This document shows positions 43,788 through 55,200 of a stretch of 64,000 nt of DNA, piece by piece (position 1 is the stretch's first letter; every line of letters starts with the position of its first letter). A model generated the notes under the pieces. That model made no database searches and was not told the origin of the DNA. It saw nothing but the letters and a program-made list of their open reading frames with translations. Position numbers and translations under genes: made by a program. The stretch comes from Chlorops oryzae (lineage: Eukaryota; Arthropoda; Insecta; Diptera; Chloropidae): the NCBI GenBank assembly GCA_020466095.1, contig CM035809.1, forward strand, positions 7,481,723-7,545,722, written 5' to 3'.

Positions 43788-43949
43788 CACAGAAAAACTG
43801 GCTACGAAAAATTCCAATTAATGGTGATTGTTAAACTCGATTCATTGGCATTTTAATTGTCGCAATTAAAAATTTCAAACAAATCACCAATTTCGGCAAA
43901 ATTTTGTAATATGAATTATTAAACAAAGTTTTGTTTGACTGATTTGTCA

Positions 43950-44230
43950 TATCAATCACCAAAAGTATTCACACTTAACAAAACTTTGTTTGATTGTTTT
44001 GTTGTATCAATTAATGAAAATATTCACACTCAACAAACATTTTCAATAAAGGATTTGTTCTATCAACAACCAAAAGTATTCGCACTCAACAAATATATTC
44101 ATCAACGGTTTGTTGTATCAACAACCAAAAGTATTCGCATTCAACAAACATTTTCAATTAAGGATTTGTTCTATCAACAACCAAAAGTATTCATCCTCAA
44201 CAAAACCTTGATTGCTTGTTTTGTTATATC
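43950..44230 (+). repeat. 56-57-bp tandem repeats, left arm
   Basis: About five units containing TATCAACAACCAAAAGTATTC followed by a CAACAAA-type segment and a variable TTTTCAATTAAGGATTTG stretch. The first units are more diverged (ATCAATCACCAAAAG, ATCAATTAATGAAAA). Confidence 0.8.
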
Positions 44231-44479
44231 AATTAATGAAAGTATTAGTGCATATAAATATTTTTCTAAAGTTCTCATTAGCTTTATGCGGACGTACGTA
44301 CAAGAAGAGACAAAATAATCAAAAGCTGACATATGTTCATTAATCATGATGTTATAATTTATAATTATCGTCCGTAAACTGACTTTGCAGACTCCAATTT
44401 TTATTATGGAATATGTAGATGAGGCAGTTTTTCCTTTTTTATTTATTTGAAATTTTTAGTTGATTTTTAATACCTTTGA

Positions 44480-44700
44480 TTGTTGATATTACAAATCAAT
44501 AGTTGAAAATGTTTGTTGAATGCGAATACTTTTGGTTGTTGATACAACAAATCGTTAATTGAAATTTTTTGTTGAATGCGAATACTTTTGGTTGTTGATA
44601 CAACAAATCGTTGATTGAAAATGTTTGTTGAATGCGAATACTTTTGGTTGTTGATACAACAAATCGTTAATTGAATATATTTGTTGAGTGTGAATACTTT
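44480..44700 (-). repeat. 56-bp tandem repeats, right arm (inverted)
   Basis: Four units of GTTGAATGCGAATACTTTTG followed by GTTGTTGATACAACAAATCG. Recognisable starts at 44515, 44571 and 44627 give an exact 56-bp period. It is the inverse complement of the left-arm array. Confidence 0.85.
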
Positions 44701-44825
44701 CATTAATTGTCCCAACCAAACGATTTGTTTAATATAACAAAAAGTGTGATAGGCTGAGTTTTAACAACGAAATTGTTATATTGATTAAAAAATTGGTTGT
44801 ATTTACGCACAAAAGTTTTTCTGTG

Positions 44826-46206
44826 TAGGTACATATAAAGATAATAAAATATAAAAAATTATTTATCGGATTACCAGACATCAAGGGATCCGTTCGTGCT
44901 GTTCTGTGATTTGAGGTTTTCAAATTAACAAGATTTCATTACATTTAAAATGTTCTTAAAACCTAGTTTTGTTATATGTTTAATGGTCATTACTCATTTC
45001 CATCAGATTAAATGTTGGATACGCGGGGGGTAAAAGAACACGAAACGGCCCATTCTATCCTCGCTTTTGATTAATGATGTCTTTTGACAATCAAAAGTCT
45101 TAATCATCTTCCTCTATTTAACTTATCCGTCCGTTCGTTTCGTCTATTAAACCCATTTTCATTTAACCGAAAGTCCTTGAGAATTTCGCTTTGATAATCA
45201 AACTTGGGTCGTTTTCTTAAGCAGAGCAGCTGCTGCTTTGGAACGAAAAAAAGTTTCACAAAAACACGATGACATGCAAACTTTTTATTTTTATTTATTT
45301 TTTTTCAAGAACGATGAGTCGCATGAGGATAAGGCAAATAATCAATCTTTGCCGAAAATGGATTGTGTACATAAGCAAAATAAACTTGAAATGAAACAAG
45401 ACCCCTTCCTCGAACCCATTGAGCTTAATACGTACACATATAAAATGAGACGATAACGTACCTATTTGTATGTGCATAGGACATACGTTGAATGTTTGAA
45501 GACGTAATAAATTTGAGTTATTACATTTGATAGGAAATAAATTACGAAAGCCGTTAGGGTAAAGGAGCGGATAGACAGACAGACAGAGGGACAAATAAAC
45601 GGACGGACAGCCTGACAGACCGACAGAGCGACAGACGGACGTTAGGCGATAAGGTTTACGACGTGACCCTCTGTAGCATTTTGCGCGCGGATTGGGATTT
45701 TCGAAATGAATGCCCCCACTCTTGTTTCGCTTCGCTCATTGGACACGAAGCTCGTTGATGATTCGTTTGAAACACTTAATTTTATGTGTTAAACAAACAC
45801 TGAAAATAAACACAATTGGGCCAAAGAAAATACGCTACACTCCAATGGATATCGCTTCGCTCAAGTGTCAAATGAACGACAGTGGCGCATCGATCTGTAT
45901 TGACGCCTCAAGGTTAATAAAAATTAGGGCCTCCAATTGAGAGTCAGGTACGAATGGAAGAAATTACACAATCTTATTTCAATGGAGAAGGAATTGTCGC
46001 AAAAATATCGATAGCAGCTATAGGGGATACTAAATCGACTAAAATGTCAATTATCGAATCTTAAGCTACCTTTTATTTTAATCGAATCGTTCAATTATAA
46101 TTATTGATTAAAAAATCAGGTCAATTTTTTTTTGCAATCAAATAATGATAGAAAATTATTATTATTTATGTGTAGCTCAGAATTAATTGTTAAGATTACC
46201 AAATAA
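44826..46206. other. no gene recognised; ACAG/GACG run
   Basis: GACA/GACG tetranucleotides occupy 45570-45642. From about 46080 the sequence becomes very AT-rich and may include a decayed unit of the satellite that follows. Confidence 0.5.
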
Positions 46207-47060
46207 TTGTTAAACAATTAACTGAAAATCAATTGCAATTAAACTTCGAGTTTTACAATTTATATTCGAGTTTTATTGAAGTTAAAATTACGCATAATAA
46301 ATGAAAAATAATTCAAAATATTCCGAATTTAATTTTGGATTGCATTTAATTAATTAAATTTTTTCAAAATTTATTTTAAAACAAAAATTAATTAAAATAA
46401 ATATTAAAATAATTGAAAATAATCTTAATTTAATCGGACTAAATTTTTAATAAATTTATCAATAATTTAGATTATTTTTGTCAACCCACTCGATTGTTAA
46501 ACAATTAACTGGAATTTAATTGCAATTGAATTTCGAATTTTTCGAATAGATTCGAAATTCGAAATGAATGAAAACTAAATGAAAAATAATTCAAAATATT
46601 TTGAACTTAATTTTGGATTGCTTTTAAAATTAATTAGATTTTTTTCAAAATTTATTGTAAAACAAAAATTAATTAAAATAAATAATAAAATAATTGAAAA
46701 TAATCTAAATTTAATCGGACCAAATTTTTGATAAATTTATCAATAATTTAGATTAATTTTGTCAACCCACTCAATTGTTAAACAATTAACTGGAATTTAA
46801 TTGCAATTGAATTTCGAATTTTTCGAATTAGATTCGAAATTCGAAATGAATGAAAAATAAATGAAAAATAATTCAAAATATTCCGAACTTAATTTTGGAT
46901 TGCTTTTAAAATTAATTAGATTTTTTCAAAATTTATTTTTAAACAAAAATTAATTGAAATAAATAATAAAATAATTTAAAATAATCTTAATTCAATCGGA
47001 CTAAATTTTTGATCAATTTTTAAATAATTTAGATTATTTTTATCAACCGAAAATAATCCC
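46207..47060. repeat. ~285-bp AT-rich satellite, three tandem monomers
   Basis: Monomers begin at the palindrome TTGTTAAACAATTAACTG at 46207, 46494 and 46775, giving periods of 287 and 281 bp. Each holds the landmarks TTTTCGAATAGATTCGAAATTCGAAATG (positions vary), AATAATTCAAAATATT, AATTTTGGATTGC, AATCGGAC.AAATTTT and TTTAGATTATTTTTGTCAACC in the same order. Copies 2 and 3 are closest to each other; copy 1 is more diverged. Non-coding. Confidence 0.9.
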
Positions 47061-48666
47061 GAATATATTGCGATTACTTGGCAATCAAATGACTGATAAC
47101 CAAAAATTTCAAAGCAACAATTTGATTGTTGAAGATTAACGATTAAACAACAGTAAATTATAATCGATTACTTTTCCTTATTCGGATTAAATTGATTTCA
47201 ATTTTCTACGGTCAGACGGCAAAATAAATAATTTCAATGAAATGTATTTTTAAAGATGACTCCATTGGGATATACAAATAAAAATGAACGGAGCGAGTGC
47301 CTTTTCCAGGGCCACTGGGCCCTTTATTTTGACTATTGCCCAACCCGCCACCGATGAACGTGCAATTGTTGAAAAGAACGACGATATTGACAACCAATAT
47401 TGCTTGTGAGTCTTTTGAAACTCTCAAAAGTTGGCACTAACTTTAGCTCCGTCAGTCTGTCGGTCTGCCTGTATGTCTGTCTGTCTGTCTGTCAGTCGGG
47501 CCGTTCGTATATCTAACTGATAAACGAACCGTCTACCTACCTAAATTCGTTCATTCGGATTTTCATTAGCCAACATTGTCTGTCAAACACAACGAGCGCT
47601 CGATTGGCATTTTCATTGCACGTCAAAGCCATTTGTCACATGTTATCAATGATTGCGATGCAGTTCAATGCAGCGAACGGAATGAATGTCAGGAAGTGCT
47701 TAGCGATGCATCTATAAAGGTTAGCTTACATCAAAGAACTTTGTTTTTAGATAAAACGTGAAGTGTAGGAAGATCCTATTGTGAATAACTTAACTCGAAG
47801 AATTTCGATTCGATTGAATTAAAATTTAAAAAAAAAATTATAAAGTGACCCTCAAAGTACCTTGGAACCATATATACGATAAGACTTTGGAGGGCATATT
47901 TACCTAGTTTATTTGGTCGTATCTTGAAAGGGTGATTTCCGGATTGAGCTATGGTGAGGAGAGTGAAGTACCAAAACTTTTGGTGACCACAAGTCAATAA
48001 GGATGAATGGCCAACGTCAAAGTCTATTCAAATATTCGAAAGATCGGATGTTCACATTAGACCTCGATTTATAGAATGATGAGTAGGGTTGAAAGGGCCT
48101 GATCTAGAGAAATTAATTGGTTCTTAAACTTCGAAATTACAGTGACCAACAACAAAATTTCATTAAGATAAGGTAGATTGAAATAAAGCACTTTTTCTGT
48201 GAAATACAGTCCGATGACCTAGAGACGAAGCCACCAGAGAAAAAAACTTTCTTTACAGGAAACGAAGAACCGAAAAAAAAACCCATTAATATAATGCCTC
48301 AACAAAACGCGCCATGAATTCTTATAAAGAATTTCTCGGATATGTATACCTCAGGGCAGTCCTGTAGCGATGGTTGGCCAGCGGGATGAATTCTCTCAAA
48401 GCCCCAGAGTCCATGAAGGAGCCATACTTTTCATCGGATCTTGTTCAAAGCAGGTACTTTGCCTCCTTTTCGGCCCTCTTAAGTTATCCCCGGTTTTGAA
48501 AAAATTCACTACGGGCCTAATTATAGTGCTGGAAACAAGGCCTTATATCATGTCCTCGTCAAGGAAGTTATAACGTTGGACTTTCTTTAGGGAGCCCACT
48601 ACTGTATATTACCTTCCTAAGGCTTTCTAACAACATTTTCTTTGTTTTTTGGTAAATACATTCTTG
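47061..48666. other. no gene proven
   Basis: TCTG/GTCT tetranucleotides at 47454-47500. A GC-richer stretch, 47565-47725, has an open frame containing SHVINDCDAVQCSERNECQE and then AAG|GTTAGC, a possible donor, but I recognise no family and no acceptor decides it. The rest is unique AT-rich DNA. Confidence 0.4.
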
Positions 48667-48677
48667 AAGGGGCTCTG

Positions 48678-48879
48678 GTTGGCCTCTGTGCAATAGTTAG
48701 CTGAGATGCCAATTTACGAAGCGGGTTCGAGTCCCAGGTGAGGTCGCGGATGTTTGTCTCGTTTTTTCAGTTTCTGTTTTTCTTTGGTTTCCCATTATAA
48801 TTGGTATCACAACGGGCCCAATAGGCGCCTACGTTTGTCAACCTTGGCATCTACACTTACCTAACCTTACCTAACCTTA
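48678..48879 (+). mobile_element. tRNA-derived SINE with 11-bp TSD
   Basis: The tRNA-like head has an A-box region GCAATAGTTAGCTGAGATG and B box GGTTCGAGTCC (about 48724-48734). It is followed by a CAGTTTCTGTTTTTC..TTTCCCA body and a tail GGTATCACAACGGGCCC...CTACACTTACCTAACCTTACC. It is flanked by the exact direct repeat AAGGGGCTCTG (48667-48677 and 48880-48890). The tail resembles the LINE 3' end at 28140-28205. A second copy lies at 56387-56561. Confidence 0.85.
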
Positions 48880-48890
48880 AAGGGGCTCTG

Positions 48891-51060
48891 AATAAAAAAA
48901 TTGCTCTTAAGCCCGAAAGTCGTCACTATTGACATGTTTCCTAGTTAAGGTTTTTTGGCTGCATAGAACTGATCCATGAATATGTAATTCTATTCCTTTA
49001 ACTCTTATGGGGTTTGATGGCTAGTTTTCTAACGACCAATTCTAAGTGGTTTAAAACTGATTTCTAGACCGTATTTTGACGTCATTGATCGACCGTTACT
49101 GTTATTCCAAATAGGCCATTACTTTATTTATAAAGTCAATAAACACAATAAAGACTGTGGCTGAAAGAGTTAAGGCGTTGGAATCATTCCCGACTTTTCA
49201 TACCCATTTAGCTATTAACTTTGGAAGTGGCTTTAATCTCTCTTAAATATTTTCATTTTCTACCTTTAATCATTTGAAATTTTAAAGGCTTAAGGAAACC
49301 CTTAGTAACACAGCTCTTGTCGTGTGACTTCAAGTCGCATGTATCTTTCAATAGCAGCTCATAAATTCTTATTACGCTCGTGAATTCCCCTTGGGCATTG
49401 CCACAATAGCAATCGCATTGCAGAGTCGTCGATAATTGGAGGTACAAGACCTTCTTAAACTGCCAATAAGAAATCAATGACAGTAGCTGCAAGCTAAAAG
49501 CTCCGAGCCATAATTGTTATCGTAAAACTTCAACGAAAAAAAAAAAAAAATTCAAAAAATAAAAAAGAAACTCCAATGAAATGGCTTTCAATGGCAGTTT
49601 TAAAAAAAATTTTATCGTAATGCTTTTTATCGTGAAAATCGCATGCACGAAACTTTATTTGACTTTTAAATTGCTTTTTGAATGAAATTAATGGAAAAAA
49701 AAATCGCTGCACTTTTTTCCCTCGTGCACAACAACCAAAATGTGGATTTTTTGAATCGAGATGAATTCACCGAATTTCATTGTCGCTGCAAAAGAGCACG
49801 TTTTATTGAATGATTGAAAACCCCTTTGTGTGTGTTGTGTGAGTGTGTGTGTGTGTGCATTTTAAATAAATAAAAAATGAAATATTTCAACAATTTAATT
49901 TTATTATTTATTCCGATACTTGTTTTAGCTTTTTTTAAATGGGCACGTTTCGAAAATCGGAAATTCCATCAGACCTTTAAAAATCATCCCACGAAATCGC
50001 TCTTCTATTTCACTAAAAAGCTGTCATAAAATTTTAAAACGAATTTTTGGGAATTTTGTTTTTAATTTAAACGGATCTGAAATGTTTTCTTTTTTTTCTC
50101 GAATTTTATGATATTTTGGGGGAAATTCAAAAGGCCTTTGGGAACAGCAATAATTTCGACTTCCGTCACATTCTTTTTTACGCTCTAGTGGGAATAATTG
50201 AAATGTTGAAAAAAATTTTAAAATTATTCCATCAAAATTGTCACATCGGCTGTGTTTAAGAGGTTTCTTTTCGTTTAAAAAAATTGGCATGAGGGTTCAT
50301 GGCTGTTGTTCTTCGTTCAGAGCATATATGAGGTTCAGAGTCCGCCCTACTGACCGCTTATTTCGAAAGCTGTCATGATCATTGCTGCAGATGAAATCTC
50401 TATTTTCTATAATCCTTTCAACGGAGCACATCAAATCTTTCTTCTCAATTATTTTGATCAGTTTTACTTTAATCTTTAGCTTTTCTTTCACCCACTTTTC
50501 AAAAAAGCAATCAAAAAGTCAATTAATGAATTTTCTTCGGTGGAATTTTACCCACACTTATTTTCTCACATAAATAGTTCGCCAACTCACAATCCAACCG
50601 CTGATTTATAATCCACAAAACACTCACAGTAAACAGCAAAGCTATGACAAATTTGTTTTTCTTTTTCCGCACATACGGGCAAGGCCGACTTGAAGTCGCG
50701 GAATATTTTTCATAGGCATTTTCACATAAAAAGAAGACGTAAAGCACAGCAATGCTTTTCTCACCCAAAAAATTATGAATGAAATAGCGGTGACAAAATT
50801 TTTAAAAATTTTTAAATCACAAATTGAGGGCAACAATTTTTCTTTGTGTTCACTTTGACTTGTCGTAAACAAATGGCGATATTTTTCTCATGAATATTTT
50901 CTAAAGGTCGTGAAAAACTTTTAAAGCGGCAGATTTGGGTTAAGGGATTTCCCGAAAAGGGTTATATGTTGTTTTCTTACAAAATTTTTCTGCATGGAAA
51001 CATCGATTCATACATGAAAATATTTCAGTAATTAATATAGCTAAACATTAAGTTCTTAAC
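48891..51060. other. no gene recognised; (GT)n at 49.8 kb
   Basis: An A-run at 49538-49550 and a GT-type run at 49828-49858. Short open frames on the minus strand (50024-50872) are lysine/phenylalanine-rich, with no family signal. Confidence 0.5.
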
Positions 51061-51065
51061 GTTAA

Positions 51066-52290
51066 TTAACATAACATAACATAACATAACATAACATAAC
51101 ATACTAACATAACATAACATAACATAACATAACATAACATAACATAACATAACATAACATAATACATAACATAACATAACATAACATAACATAACATAAC
51201 ATAACATAACATAACATAACATAACATAACATAACATAACATAACATAACATAACATAACATAACATAACATAACATAACATAACATAACATAACATAAC
51301 ATAACATAACATAACATAACATAACATAACATAACATAACATAACATAACATAACATAACATAACATAACATAACATAACATAACATAAACATAACATAA
51401 CATAACATAACATAACATAACATAACATAACATAACATAACATAACATAACATAACATAACATAACATAACATAACATAACATAACATAACATAACATAA
51501 CATAACATAACATAACATAACATAACATAACATAACATAAAACATAACATAACATAACATAACATAACATAACATAACATAACATAACATAACATAACAT
51601 AACATAACATAACATAACATAACATAACATAACATAACATAACATAACATAACATAACATAACATAACATAACATAACATAATATACATAACATAACATA
51701 ACATAAACATAACATAACATAACATAACATAACATAACATAACATAACATAACATAACATAACATAACATAACATAACATAACATAAAACATAACATAAC
51801 ATAACATAACATAACATAACATAACATAACATAACATAACATAACATAACATAACATAAACATAACATAACATAACATAACATAACATAAACATAACATA
51901 ACATAACATAACATAACATAACATAACATAACATAACATAACATAAACATAACATATAACATAACATAACATAACATAACAATAACATAACATAACATAA
52001 CATAACATAACATAACATAACATAACATAACATAACATAACATAACATAACATAACATAACATAACATAACATAATAACATAACATAACATAACATAACA
52101 TAACATAACATAACATAACATAACATAACATAACATAACATAACATAACATAACATAACATAACATAACATAACATAACATAACATAACATAACATAACA
52201 TAACATAACATAACATAACATAACATAACATAACATAACATAACATAACATAACATAACATAACATAACATAACATAACATAACATAACA
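51066..52290 (-). repeat. (CATAA)n pentanucleotide satellite, 1.2 kb
   Basis: About 245 tandem CATAA units, equal to TTATG on the minus strand. They are nearly perfect except for about a dozen one- to three-base indels (for example near 51102, 51162, 51388, 51540, 51681, 51786, 51889, 51953, 51981 and 52073) that change register. There is no stop in any minus frame, so 400-430-codon MLCYV frames appear; these are artefacts. It is the inverted counterpart of the array at 5800-6290. Confidence 0.97.
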
Positions 52291-52555
52291 CAAAATACCG
52301 TAGCAAAAATGATATATCATAGCATAGGCTAAATTAACACCATATTCAATGACTTAATATAATATAACAGGCCTAATTTTACATTATAATCTAGATAATT
52401 ATCTATATTCTCTCAACATTTATAAAGATTTAAAAACTAACAATGATTACAGCTCAGGATTTGTTTGATAATTACTAAAATAATTTTTTTTTTTATATAA
52501 AATTTAATAAAAAAAATTGTAACGAATTCTCTTTCGAAATTCGCCCTTCTCACGA
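52291..52555 (-). repeat. tRNA-flanking arm of an inverted duplication
   Basis: Minus-strand sequence downstream of the tRNA-Thr copy. It aligns with 5399-5700, with the conserved landmarks CTTCGTGAG, GGGCGAATTTCGAAAG, TTCGTTACAATTTTTTTT, ATTATCAAA, TAATCATTGTT and TTAAGTCATTGAATATGGTG. Confidence 0.7.
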
Positions 52556-52629
52556 AGGCCCCGGCGAGATTCGAACTCACGATCTCCTGTTTACTAGACA
52601 GGCGCTTTAACCAACTAAGCCACGGCGCC
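52556..52629 (-). tRNA. tRNA-Thr (AGT anticodon), second identical copy
   Basis: The reverse complement is identical over all 74 nt to 5325-5398: GGCGCCG acceptor, TGGCTTAGTTGGTTAAAGC A-box region, CTAGTAA anticodon loop and GAGTTCGAATCTC B-box region, with the same G-G mismatch at 4:69. A T-run follows on the minus strand (complement of about 52507-52516). Upstream sequence differs from the first copy, so the duplication boundary lies at or just before the tRNA 5' end. Confidence 0.95.
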
Positions 52630-53568
52630 GCTGTGCAGACATCATATTCTTCACCATCAAGACGATACCACGAAGAATAAAATTGAATCTTATTCTAATT
52701 ATAGAAGCGAAGAGAAAGCAATGAACAATTTTTGATAAGATAAAAAGAAAACACTCTGCGTGGGAACAAAAATTTTAAAAATTTCAAAAATTTCTTTCAT
52801 TCATTTCTGGTATTTCCGATGAAATTTTGTTTGCTCGCAAACATCAGAATTGCCCCCACCGTTGGCCTTTGTGGACTTGAGACATCATGTTTTTCTTAAT
52901 GAAAGATTATTTTTCACACATGGTGGATATACAAGGCGATTGCTTTTATTTCAGAAGTTCGTTTTTTGTTTTGTGTTTTAAGAGAAATCCAATCTAAAAT
53001 TAATTGGTAAACATATTTCGTCCGAAAAAAATTTTCAAACGAAATTATTTATCCGCAAAATATTTCATTTGAGTACATCGGCAAAAGCAGATGAATCGCT
53101 TCAATTATTTTTGAAGACGAATTTATGAAAGAAAACATTCATTAATAAGAATTTATGTTTTTCAAAACAATTCTGTGACGCTTTAAGTCATTAAAGAGCA
53201 AAGTCAGGCGCTCTTAAGCAAACAAGAAAGAGATTAATCATATCCATTTTTGTCGTAAAAGCGATTTTTGTTTTGAGCAAGAGAAAAAAGAGTAATAAAT
53301 AAAAAGTTGCAATTACAGTCAAAGCTCGCTTGAAGGGGCAGTTCAATATAACAACAACCCGTTATGGTGGAAAAATGGAGCAAGCTTTCTTGCTAATGAG
53401 GACGCCAACATTTTGGGGCTTCTGGACTTACTTCTTGGTTTACAGCTTTCTCCAGATATCAGACCCGGAATATTCATTTTGGTAATGGTGAAGAAAAAGT
53501 TGTAAGCCCACTAGAGTTCACTTACGAATATTTTTTCTGTATGGTTTTCCAAATATATAAGGCCCAGC
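52630..53568. other. no gene recognised
   Basis: Unique AT-rich DNA. Near 53319-53365 a CAGTCAAAGCTCGCTTGAA...AACCCGTTAT segment resembles a pogo-type end, but I found no partner. Confidence 0.45.
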
Positions 53569-53988
53569 CACTGTTGCCAGATTTGTAGGAGAATATTCCC
53601 CAGAATGTTTCAAAACAAGGTAAAAATTCACTACAAATTTATTTTTAAATCTTGTAAAATCAAAAACTTGGTCCCATAAGATCTCATAAAATTTTCCCTG
53701 ATTTCTTTTCTGCCATCATTAATAGCGGGATTCAAGCAGGTGTGCAAGTTTTGCATCCTCGCAAATGTTGCGTTTGTGCAAATTTGTTTGTATGGAAATA
53801 AATTCCGGGGCCGGCCAAATATTGCCATTTTACCGTAAAAGTTTTGCACTTCTTCTTCACAGGGTCATTCATACAATAGGGTAAAATTTGCTGGTGCAAA
53901 ATTTGCACACTTCAATTTCCACAGCTGCTTGAATACCACTAATGTCTTTTTATTTAGGATAGATTTAGGGTAGAAAATGCCAACAGTG
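53569..53988. mobile_element. CACTGTTGCCAG hAT family copy with internal insertion
   Basis: The left end CACTGTTGCCAGATTT and following AGAATATTCCCCAGAATGTT, AAACAAGG and AAAACTTGGTCCC match 27103-27307. The right end GCCAACAGTG is the inverted partner. A 205-bp palindromic insertion (53730-53934) splits it, before the conserved AATGTCTTTTTATTTAGG. The flanks GGCCCAGC and ACATAACT do not match, so the TSD is lost or one end was exchanged. Confidence 0.65.
53730..53934. mobile_element. palindromic insertion within a hAT copy
   Basis: Ends ATTCAAGCAGGTGTG and, inverted, ATTCAAGCAGCTGTG. The GTGCAAGTTTTGCA motif recurs inverted as TGCAAAATTTGCAC. There is no TSD that I can confirm. The hAT family resumes on the far side, which marks both borders of the insertion. 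Confidence 0.5.
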
Positions 53989-54761
53989 ACATAACTTTCT
54001 TCACTTTTTTTAGGAAAAACTTTTGCCATACTTTTTCGGGGTTTTTTTCTCAACAAGTCATTACTGTACATACAAAAACAATCAATATTTTGTATCCGTT
54101 TACTTCTGGACAGTTCTAGCTATAATCAATAATCTATAATCTATAAGAATTTATTTGTATTATAAATCAAATATTGTGAAAAAGATTTCCATTGTTGCCA
54201 AAATATTTAAAAAAAAAGTCTTAAGAATAATGAAAATTCATTGCCATTTCTCATGGTTTCAAATTCATCTTTAAGCAACAGTAAATAACATTTTAGTGGA
54301 ATTTAATAAGTTATCTGTTTAAGCTTCTTGTGTAGTTACATTTAATGCAACACTAATATTACCCGCGACCATCTGCGAATAAGTAATCGCATTATATTCT
54401 GTTCGAGGTAATTTAGTTCGTGTTCGATAGCTTACGAGACTTGGCAACCTCGTGTATTTCACAGAAGAAAAAAAAAATGACATAACATGCTGCAACATGT
54501 CCACTTGTCATTGCTGAAATCTACAATTTTGGCTTTAAACAGATGTCGAGGCAAAATAAAGTTGCTAAATTATCGAGCTGTGAGCTAAGATTACAGCTTT
54601 TAGCCAGCGGTTCTTAATCCTTTTATTTGGGGGGAAAATCATTCTTTTTTTGGTTTTTCTATAGGCTACCTATCCCAATGTGTACGTATGTATTTTTATG
54701 AAGAGTGCCCTTAACAGGCGATTTCTGAAAAACCAGTGCTAGGCTTGAAATATTACACTCC
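53989..54761. other. no gene recognised
   Basis: Unique AT-rich DNA. A CAGCGGTTCTTAATCC segment near 54605 looks like a hAT end, but no inverted partner was found. Confidence 0.45.
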
Positions 54762-54826
54762 GTTTCGCCTGTGCCGGGAATCGAACCTCGGACTCCGCAA
54801 TCCCAGAGCTACTACTAAGCCCAAGA
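54762..54826 (-). other. tRNA-like module, isolated
   Basis: The minus strand reads CTTAGTAGTAGCTCTGG (A-box-like), then AGGTTCGATTCCC (a perfect-looking B box, complement of 54776-54788). T-stem pairing is incomplete. I see no SINE tail shared with the 48.7-kb family and no TIRs around it. Confidence 0.45.
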
Positions 54827-54959
54827 AAGTTCAATATTATTTTAAAAGTGGTTCACTGAATCAAATTCATAAATTTTAACCCCATTTGTGTTCGTCTTAT
54901 GAAAATGTTAGGGTCTGTGCGATTCAAAATTACCTCTTTAAGCACCTTTATAATGATAA

Positions 54960-55200
54960 ACCTATATATACAGCCAGATTCTGAATATTTCCGGGGAACA
55001 AATTCCCGAGGAATTTACTTTTCTCGGGGGTGAACTTCTTCTTTTTCAAATATTTTGGGGAATAAATTTGATGGAGAATGGGTATTTGACCCATACCCAT
55101 AAATTTCCTTTCCCTATCTATTTAAAAAACCAGATTTTTAGTTTCAAGAAAAGTAAAATCCCCGGGAATATTCAGAATCGGGCTGATAGATTATTATAGG
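54960..55200. mobile_element. ~240-bp MITE of unassigned type
   Basis: Left CAGCCAGATTCTGAATATTT (54971) and right, inverted, CAGCCCGATTCTGAATATTC (ending 55185), followed by CCGGGGA on both sides. Weaker CCTATA.TATA similarity extends the ends outward. No clean TSD is visible. Confidence 0.6.

Larger units (their letters stand above)
43788..44825. mobile_element. 1038-bp TA-flanked foldback element
   Basis: Inverted ends CACAGAAAAAC and GTTTTTCTGTG, with TA outside each (43786-43787 and 44826-44827). Both halves contain tandem ~56-bp units built on ATCAACAACCAAAAGTATTC: at 43950-44230 on the plus strand and, inverted, at 44480-44700. One strand can therefore fold into a long hairpin with a ~250-bp loop. 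The plus-strand frame at 43935-44318 is the repeat read through. There is no transposase. Confidence 0.8.

Noticed and set aside
43950..44700. CRISPR-like repeat/spacer structure
   Set aside because: The whole 56-bp unit is conserved and the two arrays are inverted within a TIR element.
47565..47761. Possible coding exon with DCDAVQCSERNECQE
   Set aside because: A donor-like AAG|GTTAGC follows, but no acceptor or family match decides it; left as unproven.
51025..52320. 431-codon minus-strand frame encoding MLCYV repeats, and two overlapping frames
   Set aside because: All three frames are the (CATAA)n satellite; the unit has no stop codon on that strand, so length carries no coding evidence.
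54604..54620. hAT end CAGCGGTTCTTAATCC
   Set aside because: No inverted partner or 8-bp duplication could be found within reach.
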